DNA of 64,000 nucleotides from Paenibacillus polygoni (GCF_030263935.1 NZ_CP127162.1:3729501-3793500), one strand, 5' to 3'. Shown: positions 1 to 9,812, counted from the first letter of the stretch. Program-made: numbers and translations. The notes: generated by a model from the letters alone, not told the origin.

Positions 1-590
1 TAGAGCTCGAGGCCATAGACAGGGTCATCTTCTTTATTCAGGTAGCCAAGGACATGGGACGCCAGATTATTTTCAGGATAGAACCGTTTTGTTGCTTCCA
101 TCAAAACAATCGCATCTTTTGCACCATATTCTTCGTCCAGTTTTTCTCTAAATTCATCAACTTGGTCTTTCAGTTCTTGGCTGATCTTGTACCCTTCGCT
201 TCGAACCTCGCGGTAAATACGTAACTCACCGTCATCCTTTGTTGAAGTTATATCCTCTCGAAGACCAGCCTCATCTTTGCCGAGCAAATTATGGAGCCCC
301 TTCACAACCTCATCTTCAATCTCTTTTTCAGCGATGAGTTTAGGATTCACTGCCACCGTATAAGCAGGGGCATCTTTAGCAAGAATATCTCCATTACGAT
401 CCGTTATCGTTCCTCGTTTGGCAGAAATTATCTTCGTTCGATCGATAAGTTCCAAAGCATGCTTTTTCCATGTATCCGCATCAACTACTTGAATCCAAAA
501 TACTTTCCCTACAAGTACAAGAAAAAAGAGGGTGATGATCCCTCCAATAAGTAACGTGCGAAGTTTTATTCTTTTTCCTGTTTTCCCCAT
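1..590 (-). CDS. pbpB: class B penicillin-binding protein, N-terminal part (cut by window edge)
   Basis: Only the first ~196 residues are in the window; the gene runs off the left edge. It starts with a basic cytoplasmic stretch and one membrane segment (about residues 11-30), then the N-terminal pedestal/dimerisation domain with the RGTITDRNGDILA signature of class B PBPs (about residue 59). The transpeptidase domain is not in view. Class B PBPs cross-link septal peptidoglycan with a partner SEDS glycosyltransferase. It lies 38 bp downstream of ftsL in the mraZ-rsmH-ftsL operon, which argues for PBP2B (division) rather than SpoVD, usually the next gene. The start has GAGG seven bases upstream. 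Family assignment is firm; the choice of paralogue is inferred from context. Confidence 0.85.
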   Translation of the reverse strand, partial: MGKTGKRIKLRTLLIGGIITLFFLVLVGKVFWIQVVDADTWKKHALELIDRTKIISAKRGTITDRNGDILAKDAPAYTVAVNPKLIAEKEIEDEVVKGLHNLLGKDEAGLREDITSTKDDGELRIYREVRSEGYKISQELKDQVDEFREKLDEEYGAKDAIVLMEATKRFYPENNLASHVLGYLNKEDDPVYGLEL

Positions 591-628
591 TTTCAAACCT
601 CACATTCAATCGTCAGTTTGGTCCTTCC

Positions 629-1027
629 TTACGGAGTGCCCGTTGTAACTGACGTTCTTTGAACTCGAATTGCCTCTTGTTCCGAAGACGGCTCAATGTA
701 ACCGAGCTCCCGCGCTTTCGCTACAATATCGCTTTCCAGTTTTTCTTTCTGAACTTCAATTACAGCCATTTCTTTATTAGACTGTTCAATACTCTGGTTT
801 GCCGTGTGCATCTGCTTGTTCAGATCGTAAATATTTGCATATCTGCCCACCAAAACACTCGCAATTGCTATACATACGATTACCGTCATCAAATACAGGA
901 ATTTCTCTCTTGGAGGCAGTCCTGTTCTCCGTGTTACGACTTTTGTCGTTTCCTTATAGCGATTGGGCTTTAGCTGTTCAGCATTTGCTCTCTCTTTCAT
1001 TGCCAGATTGCCACGTGTATAGGCCAT
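629..1027 (-). CDS. ftsL: cell division protein FtsL-like
   Basis: A 132-residue bitopic membrane protein with a basic N-terminal ~40 residues, one membrane helix (about residues 42-63) and an extracytoplasmic coiled coil (about residues 68-115), the architecture of FtsL. FtsL forms a complex with DivIC/FtsB and DivIB/FtsQ at the septum and helps activate the septal PBP. Sequence identity in this family is weak, so the call rests on topology and its fixed position between rsmH and the class B PBP. The start at 1027 has GGAGAG upstream. A septum formation initiator-type name would also fit. Confidence 0.85.
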   Translation of the reverse strand: MAYTRGNLAMKERANAEQLKPNRYKETTKVVTRRTGLPPREKFLYLMTVIVCIAIASVLVGRYANIYDLNKQMHTANQSIEQSNKEMAVIEVQKEKLESDIVAKARELGYIEPSSEQEAIRVQRTSVTTGTP

Positions 1028-1054
1028 AGTCGACTCTCCTTACGTTTCAATAGG

Positions 1055-2005
1055 TTACAATTTCTCCGCTACACGCAGCTTTGCTGAACGCGCTCTGGGG
1101 TTTTGCGACAGTTCTGCTTCTGTGGGTACCACCGGCTTACGATTTACGAGCCGCAGCGTTCCTTTACCCCCACAGACACATAACGGGAAGTCAGTTGGGC
1201 ATGTGCATTTTTCTAAATAACTGCTAAAAATCTGTTTACATATCCTGTCTTCCAAGGAATGAAACGTAATAACAGATACTCTGCCTCCAGGCTTAAGACA
1301 ACGCACAGCCTGATGTAAAGCTTCCTCAAATGCACCGAGCTCATCATTCACGGCAATTCGAAGGGCTTGAAAGCTTCGTTTGGCAGGATGACCGCCCGTT
1401 CTCCGGGCAGCCGCCGGAATACCTTCTTTTATGATATCGACCAATTCGCCTGTAGTTTCAATAGGTGCAGACTTTCTTTTTTCAACTATTACCCGCGCAA
1501 TGCGTCTTGAAAACTTTTCTTCGCCATAAACATACAAAATTCGGGCAATTTCTTCTTCACTCCACTCATTAATGATGTCTTTTGCTGTCAAAAGAGCAGA
1601 TTGATCCATCCGCATATCCAGTGGTGCATCGTGGTTATAACTGAATCCGCGTTCTCCTTCATCAAACTGGGGTGATGACACACCTAAGTCGTACAAAATA
1701 CCGTCCACTTGTGGTATCCCGCCCTGCATGGGCACGTCCTGCGCAGTCAGCACTTCGGTCAAATCTCGAAAATTAGTCTTTACGAGTGTAATGTTCGTAT
1801 CAAACTCCGCTAGTTTACTCTTGGCATGATCAAGAGCCCAATCGTCCTGGTCAAGGGCAATGAGTCTTCCCTGTGGTCCCAGTTTTGAAGCGATAACCGA
1901 GCTATGACCCGCACCGCCGAGCGTGCAGTCCACGTAAATCCCGTCCTGTTTGATGTTAAGTCCTTCGGTTGCTTCTTCTTTAAGTACGGTAATGTGGTGA
2001 AACAC
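1055..2005 (-). CDS. rsmH: 16S rRNA (cytosine(1402)-N(4))-methyltransferase RsmH
   Basis: A 316-residue SAM-dependent methyltransferase that N4-methylates C1402 in the 16S rRNA P site. The SAM-binding loop [11 protein letters not shown] is at about residues 26-36. The family motif [12 protein letters not shown] is at about 107, followed by RGFSY and DAPLDMRMD, and a C-terminal RSAKLR motif is present. The length is typical. It begins with GTG (GGAGG at good spacing) and sits between mraZ and ftsL in the division cluster. This is a confident family call. Confidence 0.97.
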   Translation of the reverse strand: MFHHITVLKEEATEGLNIKQDGIYVDCTLGGAGHSSVIASKLGPQGRLIALDQDDWALDHAKSKLAEFDTNITLVKTNFRDLTEVLTAQDVPMQGGIPQVDGILYDLGVSSPQFDEGERGFSYNHDAPLDMRMDQSALLTAKDIINEWSEEEIARILYVYGEEKFSRRIARVIVEKRKSAPIETTGELVDIIKEGIPAAARRTGGHPAKRSFQALRIAVNDELGAFEEALHQAVRCLKPGGRVSVITFHSLEDRICKQIFSSYLEKCTCPTDFPLCVCGGKGTLRLVNRKPVVPTEAELSQNPRARSAKLRVAEKL

Positions 2006-2098
2006 TTGCTTGTCCTCCAGACATTGTTTTGATTTACAGATTTGCTAATTCCTATCTGCACAGTTATGTGATTTCTTGTTGATTTCCTTACTGCCATG

Positions 2099-2536
2099 TT
2101 AAAATTCAAAATTAAAATCGACCAGCTTTTCGGCAATATCATTAAACGTTTCTTCAGATTGGCTGTAGTATTGTTCCCAAATGCCTTTGCTCCAGATCTC
2201 CACCCGATTCGAAACACCAAGAACGACACATTCCTTGTCCATCTTGGCGTAATCTCGCAAGCTTGGCGGTAAATTTACCCTGCCCTGTTTGTCGAGTTCG
2301 CATTCTGTCGCTCCTGAGAAAAAAAAGCGTGTAAATGCACGTGCATCGGATTTCATCAGCGGAAGAGCTTTAAGTTTCTGTTCCATAATCACCCATTCTT
2401 CCATCGGGTACACAAACAGACACTGGTCTAAGCCTCGAGTGATCACAAAGCTAGGTCCAAGAGGTTCGCGGAATTTAGCCGGAATAATGATTCGGCCTTT
2501 ATCGTCAATGCTATGTTGGAACTCCCCCATAAACAT
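2099..2536 (-). CDS. mraZ: transcriptional regulator MraZ
   Basis: A 145-residue protein made of two SpoVT/AbrB-like domains. Each carries the DxxGR signature, at DDKGRIIIP (about residue 11) and DKQGRVNLP (about residue 83). MraZ forms a ring-shaped oligomer, binds short direct repeats upstream of its own operon and regulates the division/cell-wall cluster. Such repeats are visible just upstream here (see the MraZ-box entry). First gene of the mraZ-rsmH-ftsL-pbpB operon. The start has GAGGAG nine bases upstream. Confidence 0.96.
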   Translation of the reverse strand: MFMGEFQHSIDDKGRIIIPAKFREPLGPSFVITRGLDQCLFVYPMEEWVIMEQKLKALPLMKSDARAFTRFFFSGATECELDKQGRVNLPPSLRDYAKMDKECVVLGVSNRVEIWSKGIWEQYYSQSEETFNDIAEKLVDFNFEF

Positions 2537-2560
2537 TGTCCACCACTCCTCACCCTAAAC

Positions 2561-2590
2561 TCTCCACTTTGCTCCACTTTCCACCACTTA
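2561..2590 (-). promoter_or_regulatory. triple 10-bp direct repeat, probable MraZ operator
   Basis: On the minus strand three exactly adjacent decamers occur: TAAGTGGTGG, AAAGTGGAGC, AAAGTGGAGA. They lie between the putative -10 box and the mraZ start, covering the likely transcription start. This arrangement (AAAGTG plus four bases, repeated three times at 10-bp period) matches the MraZ-binding box reported for Mollicutes/Firmicutes. A fourth, degenerate copy (GGAGTGGTGG) lies at 2540-2549 near the ribosome-binding site. Binding itself is inferred. Confidence 0.8.
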
Positions 2591-2593
2591 AGC

Positions 2594-2621
2594 ATAATAG
2601 ATTCGCTTGTAAAAATCAAAA
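2594..2621 (-). promoter_or_regulatory. putative sigma-A promoter of mraZ operon
   Basis: The minus strand shows TTTTGA (2621-2616), a 16-bp spacer and TATTAT (2599-2594), directly upstream of the MraZ repeats. The -35 box is weak, as expected for a regulated promoter. Confidence 0.5.
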
Positions 2622-2680
2622 CCCTTCTAGCTTGCTATGAAACTTTTTGGAAAAGATGTAAAAGGACTACCTTGACGCAC

Positions 2681-2731
2681 AAAAAGAGTGATGTGTTCCG
2701 CCTAATTCAGGCTTTCACATCACTCTTTTTT
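2681..2731 (-). terminator. intrinsic terminator downstream of ahcY
   Basis: Fifteen-base perfect arms (AAAAAGAGTGATGTG and its complement) enclose a ~20-base loop and end in a T-run, just after the ahcY stop. It separates bshC-ahcY transcription from the mraZ promoter. Confidence 0.8.
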
Positions 2732-2744
2732 ATTTCAAAAATAA

Positions 2745-4010
2745 TTATGCATTCCAGCTATCGAGATAAGCTTTTTGTTTCTCTGTCAGTGTATCAAGGG
2801 TAATACCTAGACTATCCAGTTTGTACCTTGCTACTTTCTCATCAATCTCATAAGGGACTTTAATGACAGCACGATCAAGTGTTTCATGATTTTCTCTTAC
2901 ATAACGAAGTCCGAGCGCTTGCAGCGCAAATGTAGTATCCATAATTTCTGCTGGATGCCCATCTGCTGCTGCGAGGTTAACCAGACGACCTTCAGCGAGA
3001 AGATACATTTTTCTGCCATCTGCAAAGCGGTATTCTTCAATATTTTTACGAACCGTACGGATGGAAACGGCACGTTTAGCAAGTTCAGGTTTGTTCACTT
3101 CCACATCAAAGTGGCCTGCATTCGCTAGAACCGCTCCGTCTTTCATCACATCATAGTGCTCTCCTGTGATCACATCTTTGTTCCCTGTAACGGTAATGAA
3201 GAAGTTCCCCCGTTTCGCTGCTTCGATCATCGGCATAACTTGGAATCCATCCATGTGAGCCTCAACCGCTTTAATCGGGTCTACTTCGGTGACAATCACA
3301 TTCGCTCCGAGTCCTTTTGCACGCATAGCCACACCTTTACCACACCATCCATATCCCACAACAACTACGGTACTGCCTGCTACGACAAGATTCGTTGTCC
3401 GAATAATGCCATCAAATGCAGATTGTCCTGTGCCATAACGATTGTCGAAAAGATATTTACAGTATGCGTCATTAACCGCAACCATCGGAAGTTTCAGCAC
3501 TCCCTCTTTTTCGAGGGCTTTTAACTTAATAATCCCGGTTGTCGTTTCTTCTGCACCGCCTCGAATGGTTTCAAGCAGCTCAGGTCTCTCTGAATGAAGG
3601 ATTGTAACCAGATCCCCGCCATCATCAATGATGAAATCCGGTTTTGTTTCCAGTGCATTAATAATCAACTGCTTATATTCAGCTGGGTCAGGATTGTATT
3701 TAGCAAATACCGTGATCCCATCCTCAACAAGGGCTGCACATACATCATCTTGTGTGGACAGCGGGTTGCTTCCTGTAATGGTTACATTTGCTCCGCCCGC
3801 TTGAATGACTTTCGCAAGGTAAGCTGTTTTTGCTTCAAGATGAAGACAAATCGTAATATTCAGGCCTTTAAAAGGCAAATCCGCCTCAAATTCTTTGCGC
3901 ACCCGGTTAAGAACCGGCATGTGAGCTTCTACCCAATCAATTTTGAGATGTCCTTCTGGAGCAAGCCCCATATCTGCAACAATACTATTTCTCAGTGCTT
4001 CCGTAGTCAT
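2745..4010 (-). CDS. ahcY: adenosylhomocysteinase
   Basis: A 421-residue S-adenosylhomocysteine hydrolase that reversibly splits SAH into adenosine and homocysteine, clearing the product inhibitor of methyltransferases. Visible are the N-terminal substrate motif ICLHLEAKTA (about 55), the NAD-binding loop VGYGWCGKG (about 220) and the conserved NRYGTGQS stretch (about 192). It matches the shorter form lacking the ~40-residue insertion found in many proteobacterial and eukaryotic enzymes. It follows bshC by 13 bp and is probably co-transcribed with it. Bacillus species normally recycle SAH by MTA/SAH nucleosidase plus LuxS, so this gene inside the bshC-mraZ neighbourhood is a notable addition. 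Confidence 0.96.
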   Translation of the reverse strand: MTTEALRNSIVADMGLAPEGHLKIDWVEAHMPVLNRVRKEFEADLPFKGLNITICLHLEAKTAYLAKVIQAGGANVTITGSNPLSTQDDVCAALVEDGITVFAKYNPDPAEYKQLIINALETKPDFIIDDGGDLVTILHSERPELLETIRGGAEETTTGIIKLKALEKEGVLKLPMVAVNDAYCKYLFDNRYGTGQSAFDGIIRTTNLVVAGSTVVVVGYGWCGKGVAMRAKGLGANVIVTEVDPIKAVEAHMDGFQVMPMIEAAKRGNFFITVTGNKDVITGEHYDVMKDGAVLANAGHFDVEVNKPELAKRAVSIRTVRKNIEEYRFADGRKMYLLAEGRLVNLAAADGHPAEIMDTTFALQALGLRYVRENHETLDRAVIKVPYEIDEKVARYKLDSLGITLDTLTEKQKAYLDSWNA

Positions 4011-4023
4011 CCTTTTTCCTCCA

Positions 4024-5658
4024 TTATAGATACAGAATATGATGATGGCCGCTAAGATCAGCAGGAATATTCATGAGATCCGTAAGCCAGCGTGTACCAT
4101 AGCGATTTAAATAACCGTATACGTTATAGACTCTTTCTTGCGGACGTTTCATTGGGAATAAGGTCAGGTCTAGTGTATCCCATTGTTTCACTGAAGCATC
4201 ATGCCTCTGTGCGATAGCTTGTTTTGTTCTCAGCTGCATATAGGAAATCTGTTCTTCAATCTTGCTGCTGTTTGTAACGCCAAGTCGGCCTAGCCCCGGC
4301 TCAATCTGATTTAGCTGCTCAAGTACGGGAGCATACAGTTTGTGGAATGACGTTTTCAACAATTCAAATTGTTCATTCATGTTAAATTCGTCTAGAGTAC
4401 TGAGCCAAGTGTCCTTTTTATCGTTAAAAGCATACTGAATATCATGGAAACTTAAATCATATTTATCCATTAATTTTTGAATATGCTGATCCAAGATTGT
4501 AAAAGACATCCTTGGCTGCAAAATCGGCATTCTGAGCCCAAAACGGTGAAAAGCTTCTTTGGTGAGAGCCCAGTAGGCAATCTCTGCATGACCAAGAACG
4601 GTAGATAACACAGGAAGCAGAGAATCCTGCATCAGCGGCCGTGTCAGAACATTGTTGCTAAAGCGTTCCGGATGTTGTTTTAATATATCAATGAGTTCCG
4701 TTTTGGTAAAAGAAACGTATCCTCTGCGATCGATAAACTTCCCGTTTTCTTTATGTAGCAGCAACCGAGAACCTTCATGGATATAAAATATATTAGCACA
4801 GTCTGCAGTTACCTCAGCCTGCATACCAAATCCACTGGTTACGACATGACCTGCCGATTCATGATAACATCGTTCCAAAGCATCGTTGTCTTCAATCATC
4901 CGCTCAAAAATAGGAACTTCGAGTGCACGCAGCTCGGGATCTGCCGAATCCAGCAATACAAGTCCATAAGAACCAAACAATTGACCCATCATTTTAGCGA
5001 ATACATCACTCAGACTTAGGTTATCATCCTGAACCGCTGCCTTGATATCAGAAATTAGACCCGGTTTAAACTCAGTATCTGGGAGCAGTTCTTCCAGCTT
5101 ATGTATCGCTTCAAGCCAGTTTTCCCGATCCACGCTTACTAAACTTACAGATGCTCTTCCATCATACCGACCCGGCATTCTTACCTTCGTAATATTTAGA
5201 TCAGCTGTCATCATGTAAGTATGATCCACTTCATCCCAGTCATGATCTTCACCTGCAATCCAGAAGACAGGAACGACAGGGCGATTCAGCTTCATTTCAG
5301 CTTCTCTTGCAGCCTTAATGATCGTTGCGGCCTTATAAATAACAAGTAATGAACCCGTAAAGAGTCCGCTTTGTTGTCCGCCCGAAATGACAAGTGCATT
5401 CGGCTGTGCCAAACGCTCAATTGATTCCATTACTGCGGGATGTGAATTTAGTCTTCTATTATATGAACGCAAAAAACGCACGATATCTTGGCGATCCACC
5501 CGTGTATCTTCGGTTCGATCCAGCCATTCAGCACGCGCTGCGTAGCTTCCCGCATCACGAAAATCATATTCGTACAAATGATGTATGGCCTCATCGTAAC
5601 GTAAATAATGTTCCGCGAGTGGTGATCCACTACGAAGCGCCTCAGGAATTACATTCAT
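4024..5658 (-). CDS. bshC: bacillithiol biosynthesis cysteine-adding enzyme BshC
   Basis: A 544-residue protein of the BshC (YllA) family, which is thought to add cysteine to glucosaminyl-malate in the last step of bacillithiol synthesis. Conserved stretches include GGQQSGLFTGSLL near residue 94 and IAGEDHDWDEVDH near 155, with a long helical C-terminal region typical of the family. The start has AGGAGG at good spacing and a strong promoter lies upstream. In Bacillus bshC sits directly before mraZ; here ahcY intervenes. Confidence 0.95.
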   Translation of the reverse strand: MNVIPEALRSGSPLAEHYLRYDEAIHHLYEYDFRDAGSYAARAEWLDRTEDTRVDRQDIVRFLRSYNRRLNSHPAVMESIERLAQPNALVISGGQQSGLFTGSLLVIYKAATIIKAAREAEMKLNRPVVPVFWIAGEDHDWDEVDHTYMMTADLNITKVRMPGRYDGRASVSLVSVDRENWLEAIHKLEELLPDTEFKPGLISDIKAAVQDDNLSLSDVFAKMMGQLFGSYGLVLLDSADPELRALEVPIFERMIEDNDALERCYHESAGHVVTSGFGMQAEVTADCANIFYIHEGSRLLLHKENGKFIDRRGYVSFTKTELIDILKQHPERFSNNVLTRPLMQDSLLPVLSTVLGHAEIAYWALTKEAFHRFGLRMPILQPRMSFTILDQHIQKLMDKYDLSFHDIQYAFNDKKDTWLSTLDEFNMNEQFELLKTSFHKLYAPVLEQLNQIEPGLGRLGVTNSSKIEEQISYMQLRTKQAIAQRHDASVKQWDTLDLTLFPMKRPQERVYNVYGYLNRYGTRWLTDLMNIPADLSGHHHILYL

Positions 5659-5693
5659 GAGGTCAACCTCCTATTCATTTAAAACCTTATTCG

Positions 5694-5722
5694 ATTGTAC
5701 CGAATGCTTAAGTTCACGTCAA
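5694..5722 (-). promoter_or_regulatory. sigma-A promoter of bshC-ahcY
   Basis: The minus strand reads TTGACG (5722-5717), a 17-bp spacer and TACAAT (5699-5694), about 35 bp before the bshC start. This is a near-consensus sigma-A promoter. Confidence 0.75.
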
Positions 5723-5805
5723 AGTAATAATCAGAACGATACTACAGTTATAGATGAAGTATTCCTTCTCAAAATACACATTCAGCTTTTTCTACTTCAA
5801 TGGAA

Positions 5806-5839
5806 AGAAGCCGCCGATGATTTCATCGATGGCTTCTTC
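5806..5839 (-). terminator. hairpin terminator after oppF
   Basis: An inverted repeat AAGAAGCC..CGATGA / TCATCG..GGCTTCTT follows the oppF stop on the minus strand. The arms have a short internal mismatch and the T-tail is modest. Confidence 0.6.
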
Positions 5840-5849
5840 TCACATTACA

Positions 5850-6791
5850 TTAAGCGTATGGTTCAGCTACAAAATGGCCTTTTGATACTTCAATAAGTTT
5901 AGCATTATCGAGGTTGTAAGCACTTTTTGCACCCTGGCCCTCTTTACCATTACTTATTGGACCTGCATCATCTTGCGGCATAATGATACGTTTTTTATTT
6001 GCTTCAATATCCGGATCTGGAATCGGAATCGCAGATAACAACATTTTGGTATATGGATGAATTGGATTGGCATAAAGCTCATCGCTCTCAGCCAGTTCTA
6101 CCATTTTACCCATATACATAACAGCAACCCGGTCACTGATATGCTTAACCATAGAAAGGTCATGGGCAATAAAGAGATAAGTTAAACCAAGACGATCCTG
6201 AAGTTCTTTGAGCAAGTTAACCACCTGAGCCTGAATCGATACATCCAGTGCAGAGATCGGCTCATCACAAATTATGAACTTTGGATTGACAGCCAGTGCA
6301 CGAGCGATACCGATCCGCTGGCGCTGACCACCCGAGAATTCATGAGGATAACGGTTGGCATGATCCGCGTTCAGACCAACAAGGTCAAGAAGTTCCTCAA
6401 TCCGTTTCTTACGTTCCTTACTGCTGCCTGCCATATTGTGAATATCAAGCGCTTCTCCAACAATGTCAGCAACGGTAAACCGCGGATTGAGTGATGCATA
6501 AGGATCTTGGAAGATCATCTGCATGTCTCGGCGCATGGCTTTCATTTTGTTCGGAGGTAATTTATAAATATCCGTTCCGTTAAATCTTACACTTCCTGCC
6601 GTCGGCTCATACAAACGAAGAATGGTACGACCCGCTGTTGACTTACCACAGCCAGACTCCCCTACCATGCCCAGAGTCTCTCCTTCACGAATGTAAAAGT
6701 TCAGGTTATCTACCGCTTTGAGTGTGCGATTATTTCCTACATTAAAATACTTCTTCAGACCTTCTACTTCAATCAAGTTGTTACTCTTCAT
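5850..6791 (-). CDS. oppF: oligopeptide ABC transporter ATP-binding protein OppF
   Basis: A 313-residue ATPase of the OppF/DppF family, one of two nucleotide-binding subunits powering peptide import. It has Walker [10 protein letters not shown] (about 44-52), the signature SGGQRQR (153-159) and Walker B FIICDEP (172-178). The ATG at 6791 is chosen because it overlaps the oppD stop as ATGA and has GGAGG upstream; a longer reading to 6833 has no such support. Last gene of the oppABCDF operon. The exact substrate (oligo- versus dipeptide) cannot be told from sequence. Confidence 0.92.
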   Translation of the reverse strand: MKSNNLIEVEGLKKYFNVGNNRTLKAVDNLNFYIREGETLGMVGESGCGKSTAGRTILRLYEPTAGSVRFNGTDIYKLPPNKMKAMRRDMQMIFQDPYASLNPRFTVADIVGEALDIHNMAGSSKERKKRIEELLDLVGLNADHANRYPHEFSGGQRQRIGIARALAVNPKFIICDEPISALDVSIQAQVVNLLKELQDRLGLTYLFIAHDLSMVKHISDRVAVMYMGKMVELAESDELYANPIHPYTKMLLSAIPIPDPDIEANKKRIIMPQDDAGPISNGKEGQGAKSAYNLDNAKLIEVSKGHFVAEPYA

Positions 6792-7783
6792 GAGGAATGT
6801 ACCTCCTTCGCCATAGGATGATGTTCCCAGCAACGAGCCGAATGCGTATCACTGAATACCGTAGCGGCTGGGTCCACTTTTTGACAGATACTCATTGCAC
6901 TATCACAGCGCGCTGCAAACGGGCAGCCAACCGGAGGTTTGATCAGATCCGGCGGAGTTCCCACGATAGGAATGAGAGGCTCATCCTTTTTCTGATCCAA
7001 ACGAGGCATGGAGCGCATGAGCCCTCTTGTGTATGGATGCTGCGGATTTTTGAAAATTTCATATTTAGTTCCCGTTTCTACCACTTCACCTGCATACATA
7101 ACGATAACGCGGTCCGCAATCCCGGCAACAACACCAAGGTCATGCGTGATCAAAATGATCGATGTACCCAGCTTATCCTGCATCTCTTTCATAACATCCA
7201 TAATTTGAGCTTGAATCGTTACATCAAGAGCCGTAGTCGGTTCATCTGCAATAAGAAGAGCAGGTTTACAAGCAAGGGCGATGGCAATCATCGCACGTTG
7301 ACGCATACCGCCGGAGAACTCATGCGGATACTGATTAAATCTAGCTTCCGCATTCTTGATTCCTACCATCTTCAGCATCGTAATGGCTTCTTTTTTTGCT
7401 TTCTCTTTCGACATCTTTTGATGCTTAATCAAGACTTCCGTAATCTGATGTCCAATTTTGATCGTTGGATTCAGTGAAGTCATGGGATCTTGGAAGATCA
7501 TTCCGATATCTTTGCCGCGGATTGCTTCCATTTGTCTATTTGTTTTCTTGAGCAAGTCCTGCCCTTGAAAGATAATTTCACCTTTATTAATGATAGATGG
7601 TGGAGACGGAATCAAACGCATAATGGTTTGAGCTGTTACACTTTTACCACTACCTGATTCACCTACGATCGCAACTGTCTCCCCTTTGCCAATCTCAAAG
7701 TTCATGCCGCGAACAGCTTTCACCTCTCCGTCTCTCACTTTAAAAGAAACGTTAAGATCTTTAACCTGTAACAACGAATCCAT
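6788..7783 (-). CDS. oppD: oligopeptide ABC transporter ATP-binding protein OppD
   Basis: A 331-residue ABC ATPase with Walker A GESGSGKS, signature SGGMRQR and Walker [10 protein letters not shown]. It also has the C-terminal oligopeptide-transporter extension with a Cys cluster ([14 protein letters not shown] and a later CW) characteristic of OppD/DppD. It pairs with OppF in the cytoplasm. The ATG at 7783 is preferred because AGGAGG lies eight bases upstream. Translational coupling to oppF through a 4-bp overlap is likely. Confidence 0.92.
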   Translation of the reverse strand: MDSLLQVKDLNVSFKVRDGEVKAVRGMNFEIGKGETVAIVGESGSGKSVTAQTIMRLIPSPPSIINKGEIIFQGQDLLKKTNRQMEAIRGKDIGMIFQDPMTSLNPTIKIGHQITEVLIKHQKMSKEKAKKEAITMLKMVGIKNAEARFNQYPHEFSGGMRQRAMIAIALACKPALLIADEPTTALDVTIQAQIMDVMKEMQDKLGTSIILITHDLGVVAGIADRVIVMYAGEVVETGTKYEIFKNPQHPYTRGLMRSMPRLDQKKDEPLIPIVGTPPDLIKPPVGCPFAARCDSAMSICQKVDPAATVFSDTHSARCWEHHPMAKEVHSS

Positions 7784-7795
7784 TACATCCACCTC

Positions 7796-8746
7796 CTATT
7801 TTTTCAATTTTGGATCAAGTGCATCACGAAGCCCATCACCAAACAAGTTGAACGCAAGCATAATCAAACTGATAAGACCTGCTGGGAACAACATCCGCCA
7901 AGGATAGTACATCCATCCTGTCAGTGCATTCTCAATCATTGAACCAAGAGAAGCCTTAGGAGCTTGTACACCAAGACCCAAGAAACTTAGGAATGCTTCA
8001 CTAAAGATGGCACTTGGTACAGAAAGCGTAAGTGTAACGATAATAGGACCTACTGCATTTGGCAATAAATGTTTGAAAATAAGTCTAGAAGAATTAGCAC
8101 CCATGGATTTGGAAGCCAGAACGAACTCCCGGTTCTTCAGCTGCATAATCTCACCGCGTACAATCCAGGACATATTAATCCAGCCCGTGATACATAAAGC
8201 TAATATAATCGTACCTATACTAGGTTCAAATACGACAAGTAGTAGAATCGTTACTAGCAAGTAAGGGATCGAATATAAGATTTCAGAGAATTTATTCATG
8301 AGTTCTCCGACACGTCCGCCATAGAATCCCATGATACCGCCGTAGATTACACCGATCGCAAGGTCAATAAATGCTGCTGCAAAACCAATGAGCAGTGAAA
8401 TCCTTGCACCAGACCAGGTACGTACCCACATGTCGCGTCCGAGATCATCCGTCCCAAACCAAAATTCAGAAGAAGGGGGTTGGTTGGTTTTTGTAAGATC
8501 TTGTGTATCGTATTGGTACCCTGATAACAGTGGAGCAAAGAGAGCCATAATAATAATGATAATGAGGATGACTAGGCTGCCCATGGCAAGCTTGTTTTTC
8601 AGAAGGCGTTCCCAAGCATCTCGCATAGCAGAGACACTTTGTCTTTGAATGACCTCTGCCTGCTTCTCGTCTACCCCGATCTTTCTAAAATCTTCGGGTG
8701 TAAGCTGCATGTGGTTTGGATCGATTTGAGATTGATTTGCAGACAT
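7796..8746 (-). CDS. oppC: oligopeptide ABC transporter permease OppC
   Basis: A 316-residue inner-membrane permease with a cytoplasmic N-terminal ~45 residues, a first membrane helix (about 54-74), an OppC-type N-terminal domain and a binding-protein-dependent transport domain. The EAA loop (SEAFLSFLGLGVQAP) that contacts the ATPases is near residue 258. Its start lies 3 bp after the oppB stop, with the Shine-Dalgarno inside the end of oppB. Confidence 0.92.
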   Translation of the reverse strand: MSANQSQIDPNHMQLTPEDFRKIGVDEKQAEVIQRQSVSAMRDAWERLLKNKLAMGSLVILIIIIIMALFAPLLSGYQYDTQDLTKTNQPPSSEFWFGTDDLGRDMWVRTWSGARISLLIGFAAAFIDLAIGVIYGGIMGFYGGRVGELMNKFSEILYSIPYLLVTILLLVVFEPSIGTIILALCITGWINMSWIVRGEIMQLKNREFVLASKSMGANSSRLIFKHLLPNAVGPIIVTLTLSVPSAIFSEAFLSFLGLGVQAPKASLGSMIENALTGWMYYPWRMLFPAGLISLIMLAFNLFGDGLRDALDPKLKK

Positions 8747-8749
8747 TAC

Positions 8750-9682
8750 CTAGCCCTCCTTCCCATTGGATAATTTGATACGCGGATCAATAATGACATA
8801 AGCGATATCTGTAATAAAGCGCGCTACCATTAAGATAATTCCGTAGAAAATCGTAATTCCCATAATCATCGTATAATCACGAGTTGTAATACTTTCAACG
8901 AATACTTTACCGATCCCGCCGATTCCGAATATACGTTCAATAACAACGGATCCTGTAATAATATTGGCCGTCATTGGGCCCACATAAGTTACAACCGGAA
9001 GGATCGCGTTACGAATAATATGTTTGAACATAATCGTAACACTGTTAAGACCTTTCGCCTTCGCCGTTTTCACGTAATCTGCATGCAGGACTTCGAGCAT
9101 ACTCGAACGCGTTAACCTTGCAATAAAAGCAATTGGCTGAGCAGATAACGCTGCGACAGGAAGAACATAGTCAAGCGGTCCGTTTAGTCCCATTACCTTG
9201 AACCAGCCGGCCTCTTGAGCTAGATAAAACTGCAGAAGAGATGCAAGCACGAAACTCGGTACCGCGATACCCAGTACGGCTAATATCATCGCTACATTAT
9301 CAATAATTTTGCGATGATTCATAGCTGCAATCATTCCTAACAAAACACCAACAATGACAGCAACTACGATCGCAACCGCTCCAAGTTTAAGAGAGACAGC
9401 AAATGTATCGCTAATAATACCACCTACATCTTGATTAAGTCTTTTCATTGAAATACCAAAGTCACCTGTGGCAATATCACCAAGATACTTTGTATATTGT
9501 TGAAAAACCGGCTTATCAAGCCCATATTGCTCCATCAGTCTAGCTTCAATCTCAGGTGATACATTTTTCTCCCCCATGAATGGGTTACCCGGAATCGCCT
9601 TCATTAAGAAAAACGTTGCGGAGATGAGGATAAATAATGATATCAGCATAAAGACAAGCCTGTTGATCACGTATCTTACCAT
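8750..9682 (-). CDS. oppB: oligopeptide ABC transporter permease OppB
   Basis: A 310-residue permease with an N-terminal membrane helix (about 6-28) and a transport domain with five further helices. The start at 9682 (MVRYVINRL) is chosen because GGGAGGTG lies at proper spacing before it; a start at 9703 would place that ribosome-binding site inside the gene. It heterodimerises with OppC. It is separated from oppA by ~190 bp containing a hairpin that may reduce read-through from the highly needed binding protein. Confidence 0.92.
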   Translation of the reverse strand: MVRYVINRLVFMLISLFILISATFFLMKAIPGNPFMGEKNVSPEIEARLMEQYGLDKPVFQQYTKYLGDIATGDFGISMKRLNQDVGGIISDTFAVSLKLGAVAIVVAVIVGVLLGMIAAMNHRKIIDNVAMILAVLGIAVPSFVLASLLQFYLAQEAGWFKVMGLNGPLDYVLPVAALSAQPIAFIARLTRSSMLEVLHADYVKTAKAKGLNSVTIMFKHIIRNAILPVVTYVGPMTANIITGSVVIERIFGIGGIGKVFVESITTRDYTMIMGITIFYGIILMVARFITDIAYVIIDPRIKLSNGKEG

Positions 9683-9812
9683 GACCTTGAACACCTCCCG
9701 CATAGAATTAACAGATGTGAATCACAAGTAAATCAGCATAATAATAGTAAGTCCATTTTCGTTATATGCAAAAAATTACTTAATTCTGGAAATTGGTAGA
9801 GTAAATAAAAAA

